Source of the DNA: Lachnospiraceae bacterium UBA3826 | GTDB lineage: Bacteria > Bacillota > Clostridia > Lachnospirales > Lachnospiraceae | Length of the DNA stretch: 17,242 bases | Assembly (NCBI GenBank): GCA_002393095.1 | Contig: DGII01000054.1 | Location: forward strand, 1-17,242 | Direction of reading: 5' to 3' | In this document: piece by piece, positions 1-6,823 of the stretch | How the letters are laid out: each line of letters begins with the position of its first letter | Position numbering within the stretch: the first letter of the stretch is position 1 | Made by a program: the position numbers and the translations under genes | The notes under the pieces: generated by a model | What the model was told of the DNA's origin: nothing | What the model saw: the letters and a program-made list of their open reading frames with translations, nothing else | Databases searched by the model: none

Positions 1-1
1 A

Positions 2-3000
2 GCGCCAACCGCAACAACGAACTATGCATTTGCGGGATGGTTCACGGAAGCAACGGGCGGAACGCAGGTAACAGCTATCAGCACAACAGATACAGGCAAT
101 AAGACATATCACGCGCACTGGACAGAGACTGCCCGCAGCTATAATGTAACCCTTAATACTGCCGGCGGAACCATTAATGCGGGCAATGTAGCTTCGTATA
201 CATACGGAACAGGTGCGACTCTGCCTACGAACGTAACAAGAACAGCTTCAAATACAACGGTATATAGTTTCAGAGGCTGGTTCACGGCCGCAACAGGCGG
301 AACAAGAGTAACAAGCATCAGCACAACCGACAGTGGAGAAAAGGAATTCTTTGCACAGTGGGATGAGAGCCCAAGGGAATACAATATCACACCGAATGCT
401 TATACAAACGGTACGCTGAATATTCATATCAAGAACACAACAGGTGCGATAACAAGGGCTGCCAACGGAGCAACTGTTGTTATTGATATTGCACCTAATA
501 CCAATTACAGGCTGAAGGAACTGCATGTAAGAGAGTCAGGGCAGATTGTTGACATTGCGACTGCGACAACAGGTGATACATCGCTTGAATTCACTATGCC
601 TGCGCATGATGTAACTGTTCAGGCAGTATTTGAAGAAAATACATACACAATAAGCGTTAATAACACATCCGGCAGTGGTTTTACTATAAGTTCACAAACC
701 AAGGGTTCTTTCTCGGGAACCAGCGGACCTGCATTGGCCGGAGAGACTGTAACAGTAACGATAACAAGGGTGTCAGGTCACGGACCTTATTCACTCAGCG
801 TGGATAATCAATCTGTTGTAATGCATCTCAGTAATGACAACAGTACATATACCTATCAGTTTATAATGCCGTCGCGTGGTGTCCGTATCGATATGGGATC
901 ATACTCTGTGTCTGGACATGTGAATGTGAACTTTGCATCGACCATGACACACGGATCGGTTAGCTCGAATTCTTCGCGTATTGCAGATGGAACTATTGAA
1001 TTAAATGTAAATCCGGATGCGGGTTATGAGCTGGATACACTGATGGTAACAAAGGTTCTTCCGTCTAATGTCTCGGTTGATACATCAACTTATCCGATGA
1101 CGATTATGCCTGCTCTTAAGAGCAACACGACAAATGTCTATCAGTTCACAATGCCACCGTTTGATGTAAATGTTAATGCAACATTTAAGCTTGCAACATA
1201 TACCGTATCGCTTAATGCTGACGGAGGTACAATCAATGCCGGTAATGTGACATCATATGTATACGGAACGGGAGCAACACTACCCACTGACGTTACCAAG
1301 GCATCCGATGCTGAATATGACTATACATTCGGTGGATGGTATACGGAGCAGAATGGCAGTGGTACAAGAGTGACTGCTATTGGATCTGATGTAAGTGGTA
1401 ATAAGACATACTATGCATATTGGACACAGGTTCGTCGTTCTTACACGGTGACCAAGAGTGCAACTACGAACGGTTCAATCGCAGTTAAGATCGGAACTAC
1501 AGAAGTGACTTCAGCAGCTAACGGAGCCACTGTTACGGTTGTGCCCACAGCTGCTACAGGCTATGAACTTGATACACTTACATACACCCCTGCAGGTGGC
1601 AGTGCAACTGCAATCACTGCTACAAACGGCGTGTATTCATTCGTCATGCCTACAAGCAATGTAACTGTAACTGCGACCTTTAGAGTGGCGGGTGTTTCCG
1701 TTACGAATGTAGATATAACCGGTCAATTGATTAATCTGTATAAAATATTTGTAGACGATGTTTATGAAATCGAAGCTGATATAACACCGGCAAATGCCAC
1801 TAATAAAAATGTGACCTGGACTAGTTCGAATCCTTCGGTTGCATCCGTAACTCCTGATGCCAATAATGGACTCAAGGCTACGGTTACGGCTTTGACAACC
1901 GGGTCGACAAGGATAACTGTCAGAACACAGGACGGCAATAAGTCAGATAGTGTTTATCTTACAATTCATAATGCTCCTTCAGGTATGTTCCAGGTTATTG
2001 AAACCGAGGATACCGCAAATGGAACTTATACCACTGTAACCATATATAATCATCATGTACCCGGAAGTAGCTGGTTGGGACCTTATGATGACTTTAATGC
2101 CACTCCTGTAAATGGCGGATTGTCATATCAGTATTTGAATGGCTCAAGTCCTAATAAGATAGTGATTGCAGAAGACCTGTATCCGACATCTTTGGAGGAT
2201 GCATTCTATGAAATGACCGATCTTGACACGATAGAAGGTCTAAATAAGGTCCATACAGCCGGTATTACCAGCATGAGTCATATGTTCTATTGGTGTGAAT
2301 TGCTTGACGGAACTCTTGATTTGAGTTCATTTGATACATCAAGCGTAACAGATATGACGGGCATGTTCGATCATTGCGGTAATGTGGATGCCATTGTCGT
2401 TTCCAATTTATTCGTGGTTAGTCAGGTTACAGACAGTACTGATATGTTCTATAGTTGCTACGACCTTGTAGGTGGCGCCGGTACGGCTACAGGTAACAGT
2501 AGTGATTACTTTAACATTACATCTAATTCCGATAAAACATATGCCCGTATCGATGGAGGAACGTCTAATCCCGGATACTTTACCGCGGCAAGTTCTTCAT
2601 CAACTTCGTCAATCTACTGGGCAGTAACAGGAACAGCAGGTAATCAGACTCTGACCTTCTATAACACTGCAGGAACAGGCCGAACTGCAATTGCCGCAGA
2701 TGCTTCCTTTGACTATGGCAATACGGAACTTAAACCTTGGGAACAGAATAGCGAGACAATAGATCATATCGCTTTTGCACAGGAAATCAGACCTACATCT
2801 TTGGAGGGGTGGTTTGCCAATATGTCCGGGCTGGCAAGTAGTTTGGATATTACGGGTATTTCAAACCTTAACACATCCGGGGTTACGAGTATGGCCGGTA
2901 TGTTCTTCGGCTGTATAAATCTGACGAGTCTTAACTTAAGTTCGTTTGATACATCAAGCGTTACAACTATGGAGGAGATGTTTAACGATTGTGAATCATT

Positions 3001-4339
3001 ACAGACACTGAATATCAGCGGCTTTGATACTTCGAGTGTTGATCATATGGATTATATGTTCGATGGTTGTGAAGCACTTACGGAGATTGATCTGAGCAGT
3101 TTTGATACGTCGAGTGTATATGATATGTATGGAATGTTCTACGGATGTAGTGAACTGACCACTATCTATGCCACAAGCTCATTTGTGACTTCAAGTCTTT
3201 CGTCAGGTCGTGGCGATGCGATGTTTACAGGGTGTACGAATCTTCGTGGAGGAAATGGCACAGCTTACAGCGGTTCTCGTGTAAATCAGACATATGCAAG
3301 AATTGATGCTACGGGAACTCCGGGATACTTTACCCTTAGTGGAAGCAGTGGCGGATCCGGTACAGCAAGTATAGACGGTACCGCGTGGTCTGCATTTGAT
3401 TTTACAGGGGCAACGACTTTTGAAAAAGCATCTTCATATACCAGTGGAGGGACAGAAATACAGACCTCTAGTTCTACGAGCCCTGTTTATCTCTGGAAAA
3501 CAGGAACTGATGCATATTGGTACAGTGATGCAACTACGACTAAACTTCCGGAAGATTGCAGTCATTTGTTTAGTGGAAGTGAATTTACTGATATTGATTT
3601 GAACGGACTCGATTCATCGGAAGTGACTAATATGGCATATATGTTCTCCGGTTGTTCTGATCTTAATTCTGTTGACTTTACGGGAATAGATACATCATCG
3701 GTTGAGCGAATGGATAATATGTTTGATGGATGTTCGTCGTTGGAGACTGTTGACCTTAGTGGATTTGACTTTAGCGGCCTAGGAACTTCCGTTGGAGCAC
3801 AACAGATGTTCATGGATTGTTCTCAGTTGACAACAATCTATGTGAGTGCGGGCACGGATCTGACAGGATGCAATGTCGGAGAAAGCATGTTTGATGGAAG
3901 TGGATTTATCTATGGTCAAAACGGAACATCAAATTATGTACTTTGGCAGTCAGATAGCAGTTGCAATATAGATTATGCCAGCGGATCGCTTGCTCGAGTC
4001 GATTCGGCTGTTTGGGTTCAGAAGTATGATGGTAAGTATCATCTTCAGAGTGGTAGCCCGGGATATTTCTCAGTCAGAGGAGCAACTTCACCTGCGGCAA
4101 ACTATGAAGTTTTGGTCAACGCTGCAACGAACGGAACTGTTGAATCGGATAAAACATATTCGACATCGGGTGGCACTGTCACTCTAACCATTACCCCGGA
4201 TCCTAACTGTGAGATATCAAGCGTAACTGTGCAGAAAGCAGATAATACTACAGTTACAGTTGATAATAACGGAGGTACATATTCGTTTACCATGCCTTCA
4301 GCAGCAGTATCTGTAACAGTGGAATTTGTGGCACAATAA
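2..4339 (+). CDS. Large BspA-like / InlB-repeat surface protein, 5' end outside window
   Basis: The reading frame is open from base 2 to the TAA at 4337-4339, giving 1445 visible residues. The ATG at 596 lies inside a B-repeat (context FTMPAHDV) and is not the start. Domain order: Flg_new/InlB-type B-repeats (GWFT...AHW, GWFT...AQW, ending near 378); divergent B-repeats to about 1195; another Flg_new unit near 1196-1428 (GGWYT...YAYW); a divergent B-repeat to about 1690; a Big2 Ig-like domain about 1694-1966 (VTWTSSNPSVASV); three DUF285 BspA-type leucine-rich blocks about 2130-2590, 2790-3340 and 3550-4080 (units such as LSSFDTSSVTDMTGMF); and a last divergent B-repeat to the stop. Such proteins are usually secreted or surface-bound adhesins, and binding to host or polysaccharide is an inference. 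No LPxTG motif or C-terminal membrane segment is visible, so any anchor must be N-terminal or by another route. The family call is secure; the function is not known. Confidence 0.9.
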   Translation, partial: APTATTNYAFAGWFTEATGGTQVTAISTTDTGNKTYHAHWTETARSYNVTLNTAGGTINAGNVASYTYGTGATLPTNVTRTASNTTVYSFRGWFTAATGGTRVTSISTTDSGEKEFFAQWDESPREYNITPNAYTNGTLNIHIKNTTGAITRAANGATVVIDIAPNTNYRLKELHVRESGQIVDIATATTGDTSLEFTMPAHDVTVQAVFEENTYTISVNNTSGSGFTISSQTKGSFSGTSGPALAGETVTVTITRVSGHGPYSLSVDNQSVVMHLSNDNSTYTYQFIMPSRGVRIDMGSYSVSGHVNVNFASTMTHGSVSSNSSRIADGTIELNVNPDAGYELDTLMVTKVLPSNVSVDTSTYPMTIMPALKSNTTNVYQFTMPPFDVNVNATFKLATYTVSLNADGGTINAGNVTSYVYGTGATLPTDVTKASDAEYDYTFGGWYTEQNGSGTRVTAIGSDVSGNKTYYAYWTQVRRSYTVTKSATTNGSIAVKIGTTEVTSAANGATVTVVPTAATGYELDTLTYTPAGGSATAITATNGVYSFVMPTSNVTVTATFRVAGVSVTNVDITGQLINLYKIFVDDVYEIEADITPANATNKNVTWTSSNPSVASVTPDANNGLKATVTALTTGSTRITVRTQDGNKSDSVYLTIHNAPSGMFQVIETEDTANGTYTTVTIYNHHVPGSSWLGPYDDFNATPVNGGLSYQYLNGSSPNKIVIAEDLYPTSLEDAFYEMTDLDTIEGLNKVHTAGITSMSHMFYWCELLDGTLDLSSFDTSSVTDMTGMFDHCGNVDAIVVSNLFVVSQVTDSTDMFYSCYDLVGGAGTATGNSSDYFNITSNSDKTYARIDGGTSNPGYFTAASSSSTSSIYWAVTGTAGNQTLTFYNTAGTGRTAIAADASFDYGNTELKPWEQNSETIDHIAFAQEIRPTSLEGWFANMSGLASSLDITGISNLNTSGVTSMAGMFFGCINLTSLNLSSFDTSSVTTMEEMFNDCESLQTLNISGFDTSSVDHMDYMFDGCEALTEIDLSSFDTSSVYDMYGMFYGCSELTTIYATSSFVTSSLSSGRGDAMFTGCTNLRGGNGTAYSGSRVNQTYARIDATGTPGYFTLSGSSGGSGTASIDGTAWSAFDFTGATTFEKASSYTSGGTEIQTSSSTSPVYLWKTGTDAYWYSDATTTKLPEDCSHLFSGSEFTDIDLNGLDSSEVTNMAYMFSGCSDLNSVDFTGIDTSSVERMDNMFDGCSSLETVDLSGFDFSGLGTSVGAQQMFMDCSQLTTIYVSAGTDLTGCNVGESMFDGSGFIYGQNGTSNYVLWQSDSSCNIDYASGSLARVDSAVWVQKYDGKYHLQSGSPGYFSVRGATSPAANYEVLVNAATNGTVESDKTYSTSGGTVTLTITPDPNCEISSVTVQKADNTTVTVDNNGGTYSFTMPSAAVSVTVEFVAQ

Positions 4340-4368
4340 ATATGGTGGGAGATGGCAAGATTCGCTGA

Positions 4369-4397
4369 TTGACGCGATATACGAGGTGTGATATCAT
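4369..4397 (+). promoter_or_regulatory. Sigma-A type promoter for small plus-strand (antisense) RNA
   Basis: TTGACG at 4369-4374 and TATCAT at 4392-4397 are separated by exactly 17 bases. Transcription should start near 4404. No plus-strand gene follows before the hairpin terminator at 4448-4490, so the expected product is a short untranslated RNA. The promoter starts 30 bases after the surface protein stop codon. It was identified by consensus match only. Confidence 0.6.
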
Positions 4398-4411
4398 AAT
4401 AACGTAAAGAT

Positions 4412-4435
4412 GCTACCGATAGACGGTTAGCCTTT
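4412..4435 (+). repeat. Left arm of inverted 5' element shared by both convergent RNAs
   Basis: The plus strand here reads GCTACC...ACGGTTAGCCTTT. The minus strand at 4701-4672 reads GCTACC...GCGGTTAGCCTTTT. Each copy lies just downstream of its own promoter, so both RNAs begin with nearly the same self-complementary element. Because each copy is itself a near-palindrome, the two RNAs can also pair with each other (for example CTACCG with CGGTAG). A role in RNA-RNA recognition is inferred. Confidence 0.5.
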
Positions 4436-4447
4436 ATACTCGATACA

Positions 4448-4490
4448 AAAAGAGCAACCGAGTATGCGACTACTGGCGGTTGCTCTTTTG
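4448..4490. terminator. Bidirectional intrinsic terminator between convergent RNAs
   Basis: Bases 4448-4460 (AAAAGAGCAACCG) pair perfectly with 4477-4489 (CGGTTGCTCTTTT), a 13-bp stem with a 16-base loop. It ends in a T-run on both strands: TTTT after the plus-strand stem and TTTTT after the minus-strand stem. It should end the antisense RNA and possibly the surface protein message from the left, and the toxin mRNA from the right. The toxin ORF stop codon (4470-4472, minus strand) lies in the loop. Confidence 0.85.
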
Positions 4491-4580
4491 TTTTCTGTTC
4501 TTACACAAATCCCACACCAGTTGGATCAGTGCAATTAATGCACTGACTACAGATGCGAGTGCGCCAATAACATCAAACAA
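4470..4580 (-). CDS. Candidate type I toxin: 36-residue single-span membrane peptide
   Basis: Minus-strand ORF with TTG start (4580-4578) and TAG stop (4472-4470), encoding 36 residues. Residues 2-25 form one hydrophobic span (FDVIGALASVVSALIALIQL, then V-W-D-L). Residues 27-35 are a basic tail (K27, R29, K30, K32, R35). A GGAGG sits 12 bases upstream of the TTG, within the codons of the leader ORF, and the leader stop overlaps the toxin start by 8 bases, suggesting translational coupling. The transcript has a strong promoter and a shared terminator with an antisense RNA. The size, one membrane span, charged tail and layout match Fst/TxpA/BsrG-type pore or membrane-stress toxins. I cannot assign it to a named family by sequence. 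Alternatives are a small membrane regulator, or a frameshifted remnant of a 50-residue peptide. Confidence 0.5.
   Translation of the reverse strand: MFDVIGALASVVSALIALIQLVWDLCKNRKQKSNRQ
4527..4545. other. Perfect 7-bp hairpin inside the toxin ORF
   Basis: CAGTGCA (4527-4533) and TGCACTG (4539-4545) flank a 5-base loop. In the minus-strand mRNA it lies in codons for the middle of the membrane span. Toxin mRNAs of this type are often highly structured; whether this hairpin matters is unknown. Confidence 0.4.
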
Positions 4581-4623
4581 TGTGCATTGAAGCCTCCATC
4601 TTCTTTACTTTCCTCATAGGCAT
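4573..4623 (-). CDS. Leader ORF overlapping the toxin start
   Basis: The minus-strand ORF begins ATG-CCT-ATG at 4623, directly after GGAGGTG, the best ribosome binding site in the locus, and ends at TGA 4575-4573. The peptide is 16 residues and basic (MPMRKVKKMEASMHIV). Its end overlaps the TTG start of the 36-residue membrane peptide by 8 bases in another frame. The arrangement recalls mok/hok, where translation of an overlapping reading frame is needed for toxin translation. The upstream CCTC at about 4637-4640 could pair with the GAGG of its ribosome binding site. Alternatively, leader and toxin were once one ORF now split by a frameshift. The start position is well supported; the function is inferred. 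Confidence 0.4.
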   Translation of the reverse strand: MPMRKVKKMEASMHIV

Positions 4624-4647
4624 CACCTCCAAAATGCGAGGATGTAC

Positions 4648-4665
4648 CGTATGATTACTCATACG
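4648..4665 (-). other. 5' leader hairpin with GUAA tetraloop in the toxin mRNA
   Basis: Read on the minus strand, CGTATGA and TCATACG form a perfect 7-bp stem closed by GTAA, which fits the stable GNRA tetraloop class. It lies between the predicted 5' end (about 4705) and the leader ribosome binding site. It could protect the mRNA or serve as a recognition loop. Confidence 0.5.
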
Positions 4666-4671
4666 TCTGAA

Positions 4672-4701
4672 AAAGGCTAACCGCCTACCGTGTATGGTAG
4701 C
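4672..4701 (-). repeat. Right arm of inverted 5' element; start of toxin mRNA
   Basis: This is the minus-strand copy of the element at 4412-4435. It contains CTACC / GGTAG (5-bp stem, 6-base loop) and then GGC-GGTTA-GCC followed by TTTTT. The last part could also act as a weak attenuator at the very start of the toxin mRNA. The pairing is seen directly; attenuation is inferred. Confidence 0.45.
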
Positions 4702-4711
4702 ACCCATATAT

Positions 4712-4740
4712 ATTATAGCAAACATATGTTTGAATATCAA
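4712..4740 (-). promoter_or_regulatory. Strong sigma-A promoter for toxin mRNA, palindrome in spacer
   Basis: On the minus strand, TTGATA (4740-4735) and a perfect TATAAT (4717-4712) are separated by 17 bases, with the start expected near 4705. The spacer holds a perfect 14-bp palindrome, CAAACATATGTTTG (4719-4732), a possible operator. The promoter points away from the cyclase gene. Confidence 0.75.
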
Positions 4741-4811
4741 TGGTCGTATAGACAAATATTTAGAGTAGAAATTGTGCAGTATTGTGATATAGACATGATT
4801 GGAGAGGTTGT

Positions 4812-6611
4812 ATGAATGCGAAGAATAAACACAATATAATCATAGCCGTGTGTGGCAGTCTGTTCTTTGTACTCCTTGTATATGCGGGGGTGCTTGGAAG
4901 ACTGGATAAATGGCTGCAGGATAAGCTCTATCAGCAGCCCAGGGCACTGTCGGGAGATATCGTTGTAATCGGTATTGATGAAAGGGCTCTTGAAGAGATA
5001 GGAGAGTACAACAGCTGGGACCGCAATGTAATGGCGCAGGCGCTGGAAGCACTTAATGCTGATCCTGATAGTAAGCCTGCGGTCGTGGGAATAGATACAC
5101 TGTATTCGGGTCAGACAGATCCTGATGCTGATGCGCATCTGGCTAGGGCTGCTGCAGACCTTGGTAATGTGGTAACGGCCACAAGTGCCGTTATGGGTAC
5201 GCAGTATATAGATACGGATGACGGCGGAATGGCCATAGATACATATGCGGTCCTTGACTATGAGGAGCCGTATGAAGAACTCAAAGCCGCAGTTGATACG
5301 GGTCATATCAACGCCATGTATGATATGGATGGTATCATGCGTCACGCGCTTCTTTATATAGAGCCTGACGGTGAGAAGGTATACTCGATGGCTTATATTA
5401 TTGCCTCCAAGTACCTTAAGTCTATGGGAGAGGAAGTGATCACTCCGCCGGTCAATAAGAGAGGCCAGTTCTATGTGGATTATTCAGCTGTTCCGGGAGA
5501 TTTCTATGATGAAGTGTCTGTGGCTGATCTTATAGCAGGAGAGGTTCCGGCAGATTATTATGCGAATAAGATCGTGCTTATAGGTCCGTATGCAGCGGGA
5601 CTTCAGGATGCGTATTTTACCCCCATAGAGCGCGCGGGACAGATGTATGGTGTAGAATTCCAGGCCAATGTGATCACGCAGATGATAGAGGGCAATTATA
5701 AGAAGGAAGCATCGGATACGGTACAGATCCTTATACTGTTTGCTGTCTGCGTAGCGGTGTCTTTACTCTTTACACATATAAAGGTAGTATGGTCATCGAT
5801 CCTAACCGCAGTTACGGTCGTGCTTACCCTTATCGCTTCTGTCGTGGCATATGGCAGAGGGCTTATACTCCATCCTTTATGGATTCCTGTTGGAGTGGTT
5901 TTATTCTACCTGATAGCCATAGCCATGCATTATTTGCAGGCAGCGCTCGAACGGCAGGAGATCACACGCACATTCAAGCGTTACGTGGCACCGGAGATTG
6001 TGCAGGAGATACTTAAGGAAGGCACCGAGAATCTGGGACTTGGCGGTAAGACATGTGATATAGCCGTGCTTTTTGTGGATGTAAGAGGATTCACCACAAT
6101 GTCGGAAAGTCTTGCGCCTGAGAAGGTGGTGGCAATACTTAATAAGTACTTAACCATGGCAAGCGATGCGGTGGAAGCTCATAAGGGTACGCTTGATAAA
6201 TTCGTCGGTGATGCCATGATGGCATTCTGGGGAGCGCCTCTGCCTCAGGAGGATGCGGTATATAATGCGATCCTTACGGCGAAGGATATAGTAGACGGAG
6301 CTGCAAGAGTATCGGAAGAGCTTAAGGAAGAGATGGGCCAGGAACTGCGTGTAGGCGTGGGCGTACACTTCGGCCCGGCTGTCGTAGGCAATATGGGAGC
6401 CGAGAAGCATATGGATTATACGGCCATAGGTGATACCGTCAATACCGCAGCACGTCTTGAGGCTAATGCACCGGGCGGCCAGGTATATATAAGCCGTGCG
6501 GTATGCGATGTATTGGAGGGCAGGATCACATATACAAGCCTCGGTGATACGATCAGGCTCAAGGGAAAAGCAGAGGGCTTCGAGGTCCTTAAGCTTGAAT
6601 CTATATCATAA
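4812..6611 (+). CDS. CHASE2-domain membrane adenylate cyclase (class III)
   Basis: Encodes 599 residues; the ATG is preceded by GGAGAGG with 5 bases of spacing. One N-terminal membrane segment (about 9-29) precedes a CHASE2 extracellular sensor domain (about 35-295). Three membrane segments follow (about 303-321, 326-348, 353-374), then a cytoplasmic class III cyclase domain (about 410-595). All canonical catalytic positions are present: metal-binding D423 (FVDVRGFT) and D467 (FVGDAMMAF), adenine-selecting K463 and D535 (MDYTAIGD), and transition-state N544 and R548 (VNTAARLE). K plus D at the base-selecting positions predicts ATP to cAMP rather than cGMP. The CHASE2 ligand is unknown. It appears to be a single-gene unit: the convergent small-RNA locus lies upstream and a strong terminator downstream. 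A clear promoter is not obvious in 4741-4811 (TATAGA at 4788 has only a poor -35). Confidence 0.93.
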   Translation: MNAKNKHNIIIAVCGSLFFVLLVYAGVLGRLDKWLQDKLYQQPRALSGDIVVIGIDERALEEIGEYNSWDRNVMAQALEALNADPDSKPAVVGIDTLYSGQTDPDADAHLARAAADLGNVVTATSAVMGTQYIDTDDGGMAIDTYAVLDYEEPYEELKAAVDTGHINAMYDMDGIMRHALLYIEPDGEKVYSMAYIIASKYLKSMGEEVITPPVNKRGQFYVDYSAVPGDFYDEVSVADLIAGEVPADYYANKIVLIGPYAAGLQDAYFTPIERAGQMYGVEFQANVITQMIEGNYKKEASDTVQILILFAVCVAVSLLFTHIKVVWSSILTAVTVVLTLIASVVAYGRGLILHPLWIPVGVVLFYLIAIAMHYLQAALERQEITRTFKRYVAPEIVQEILKEGTENLGLGGKTCDIAVLFVDVRGFTTMSESLAPEKVVAILNKYLTMASDAVEAHKGTLDKFVGDAMMAFWGAPLPQEDAVYNAILTAKDIVDGAARVSEELKEEMGQELRVGVGVHFGPAVVGNMGAEKHMDYTAIGDTVNTAARLEANAPGGQVYISRAVCDVLEGRITYTSLGDTIRLKGKAEGFEVLKLESIS

Positions 6612-6651
6612 GAGGCATGGCGAACACCTCGAACACCTATTAAGATTCTTA

Positions 6652-6700
6652 TTGTGAAAATACACAAAAACTTAATAAAAACTTTGTGAAATATTCACAA
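6652..6700. promoter_or_regulatory. Two tandem TTGTG/CACAA dyads after the cyclase gene
   Basis: TTGTG-N6-CACAA lies at 6652-6667 and TTGTGAA-N3-TTCACAA at 6684-6700, with centres about 32.5 bases apart (close to three helical turns). Each resembles a binding site of a dimeric regulator of the CRP/FNR or Rex type, but the second is one base shorter than the usual Rex (N4) or CRP (TGTGA-N6-TCACA) spacing. They lie between the cyclase stop and its terminator, far upstream of mraZ. The regulator is unknown. Confidence 0.35.
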
Positions 6701-6703
6701 TAC

Positions 6704-6742
6704 AAAAGGACCAACCACAAGATATAGTGGTTGGTCCTTTTT
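6704..6742 (+). terminator. Strong intrinsic terminator of the cyclase gene
   Basis: Bases 6704-6718 (AAAAGGACCAACCAC) pair perfectly with 6727-6741 (GTGGTTGGTCCTTTT), a 15-bp stem with an 8-base loop, ending in T. It separates the cyclase from the division operon. The A-run on the left arm means it could also work on the minus strand. Confidence 0.9.
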
Positions 6743-6823
6743 GTGCGCCACAATATATTCCTTCCACCGCGGAAAAAGTCAGTAAAATCAAGGCTTTTCA
6801 AGCTCTGTGAGCCTATTTTTTTC

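Larger units (their letters stand above)
4404..4490 (+). ncRNA. Candidate antisense antitoxin RNA (RNA II-like), about 87 nt
   Basis: This is the predicted transcript from the promoter at 4369-4397 to the bidirectional terminator. It has no credible coding capacity. Its 5' part (4412-4431) can fold as a stem-loop, GCTA-CCG paired with CGG-TTAGC around a short loop. Its 3' part is the terminator hairpin. The last 40-50 nt are fully complementary to the 3' end of the minus-strand toxin mRNA, including its last seven or so codons. This matches type I antitoxins that share a terminator with a convergent toxin gene (par of pAD1, SR4/BsrG). A competing stem, 4436-4442 with 4459-4465, would disrupt the terminator stem. 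The antitoxin role is inferred. Confidence 0.5.

Noticed and set aside
596..4339. ATG at 596 as the start of the surface protein
   Set aside because: The frame is open upstream to base 2 with repeat-type protein sequence, the ATG is inside a conserved FTMP motif of a B-repeat, and there is no ribosome binding site or signal peptide.
4404..4705. Interpretation of the inverted arms (4412-4435 / 4672-4701) as ends of a small transposable element
   Set aside because: No target-site duplication is visible, the arms differ in length, and each arm lies just after its own promoter, which fits paired RNAs better.
4573..4755. A 60-residue minus-strand ORF starting at 4755
   Set aside because: Its start lies upstream of the promoter at 4712-4740, so the mRNA would not contain it. 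Only the last 16 codons, after GGAGGTG, are likely translated.
4737..5345. A 202-residue minus-strand ORF opposite the cyclase N-terminus
   Set aside because: It is antisense to a well-supported gene, its composition resembles a frame shadow, and it has no ribosome site or family motif.
6795..6822. Possible terminator (AGGCT / AGCCT followed by T-run) before mraZ
   Set aside because: A 5-bp stem with a long loop is too weak, and it lies upstream of the mraZ promoter where a strong terminator already exists at 6704-6742.
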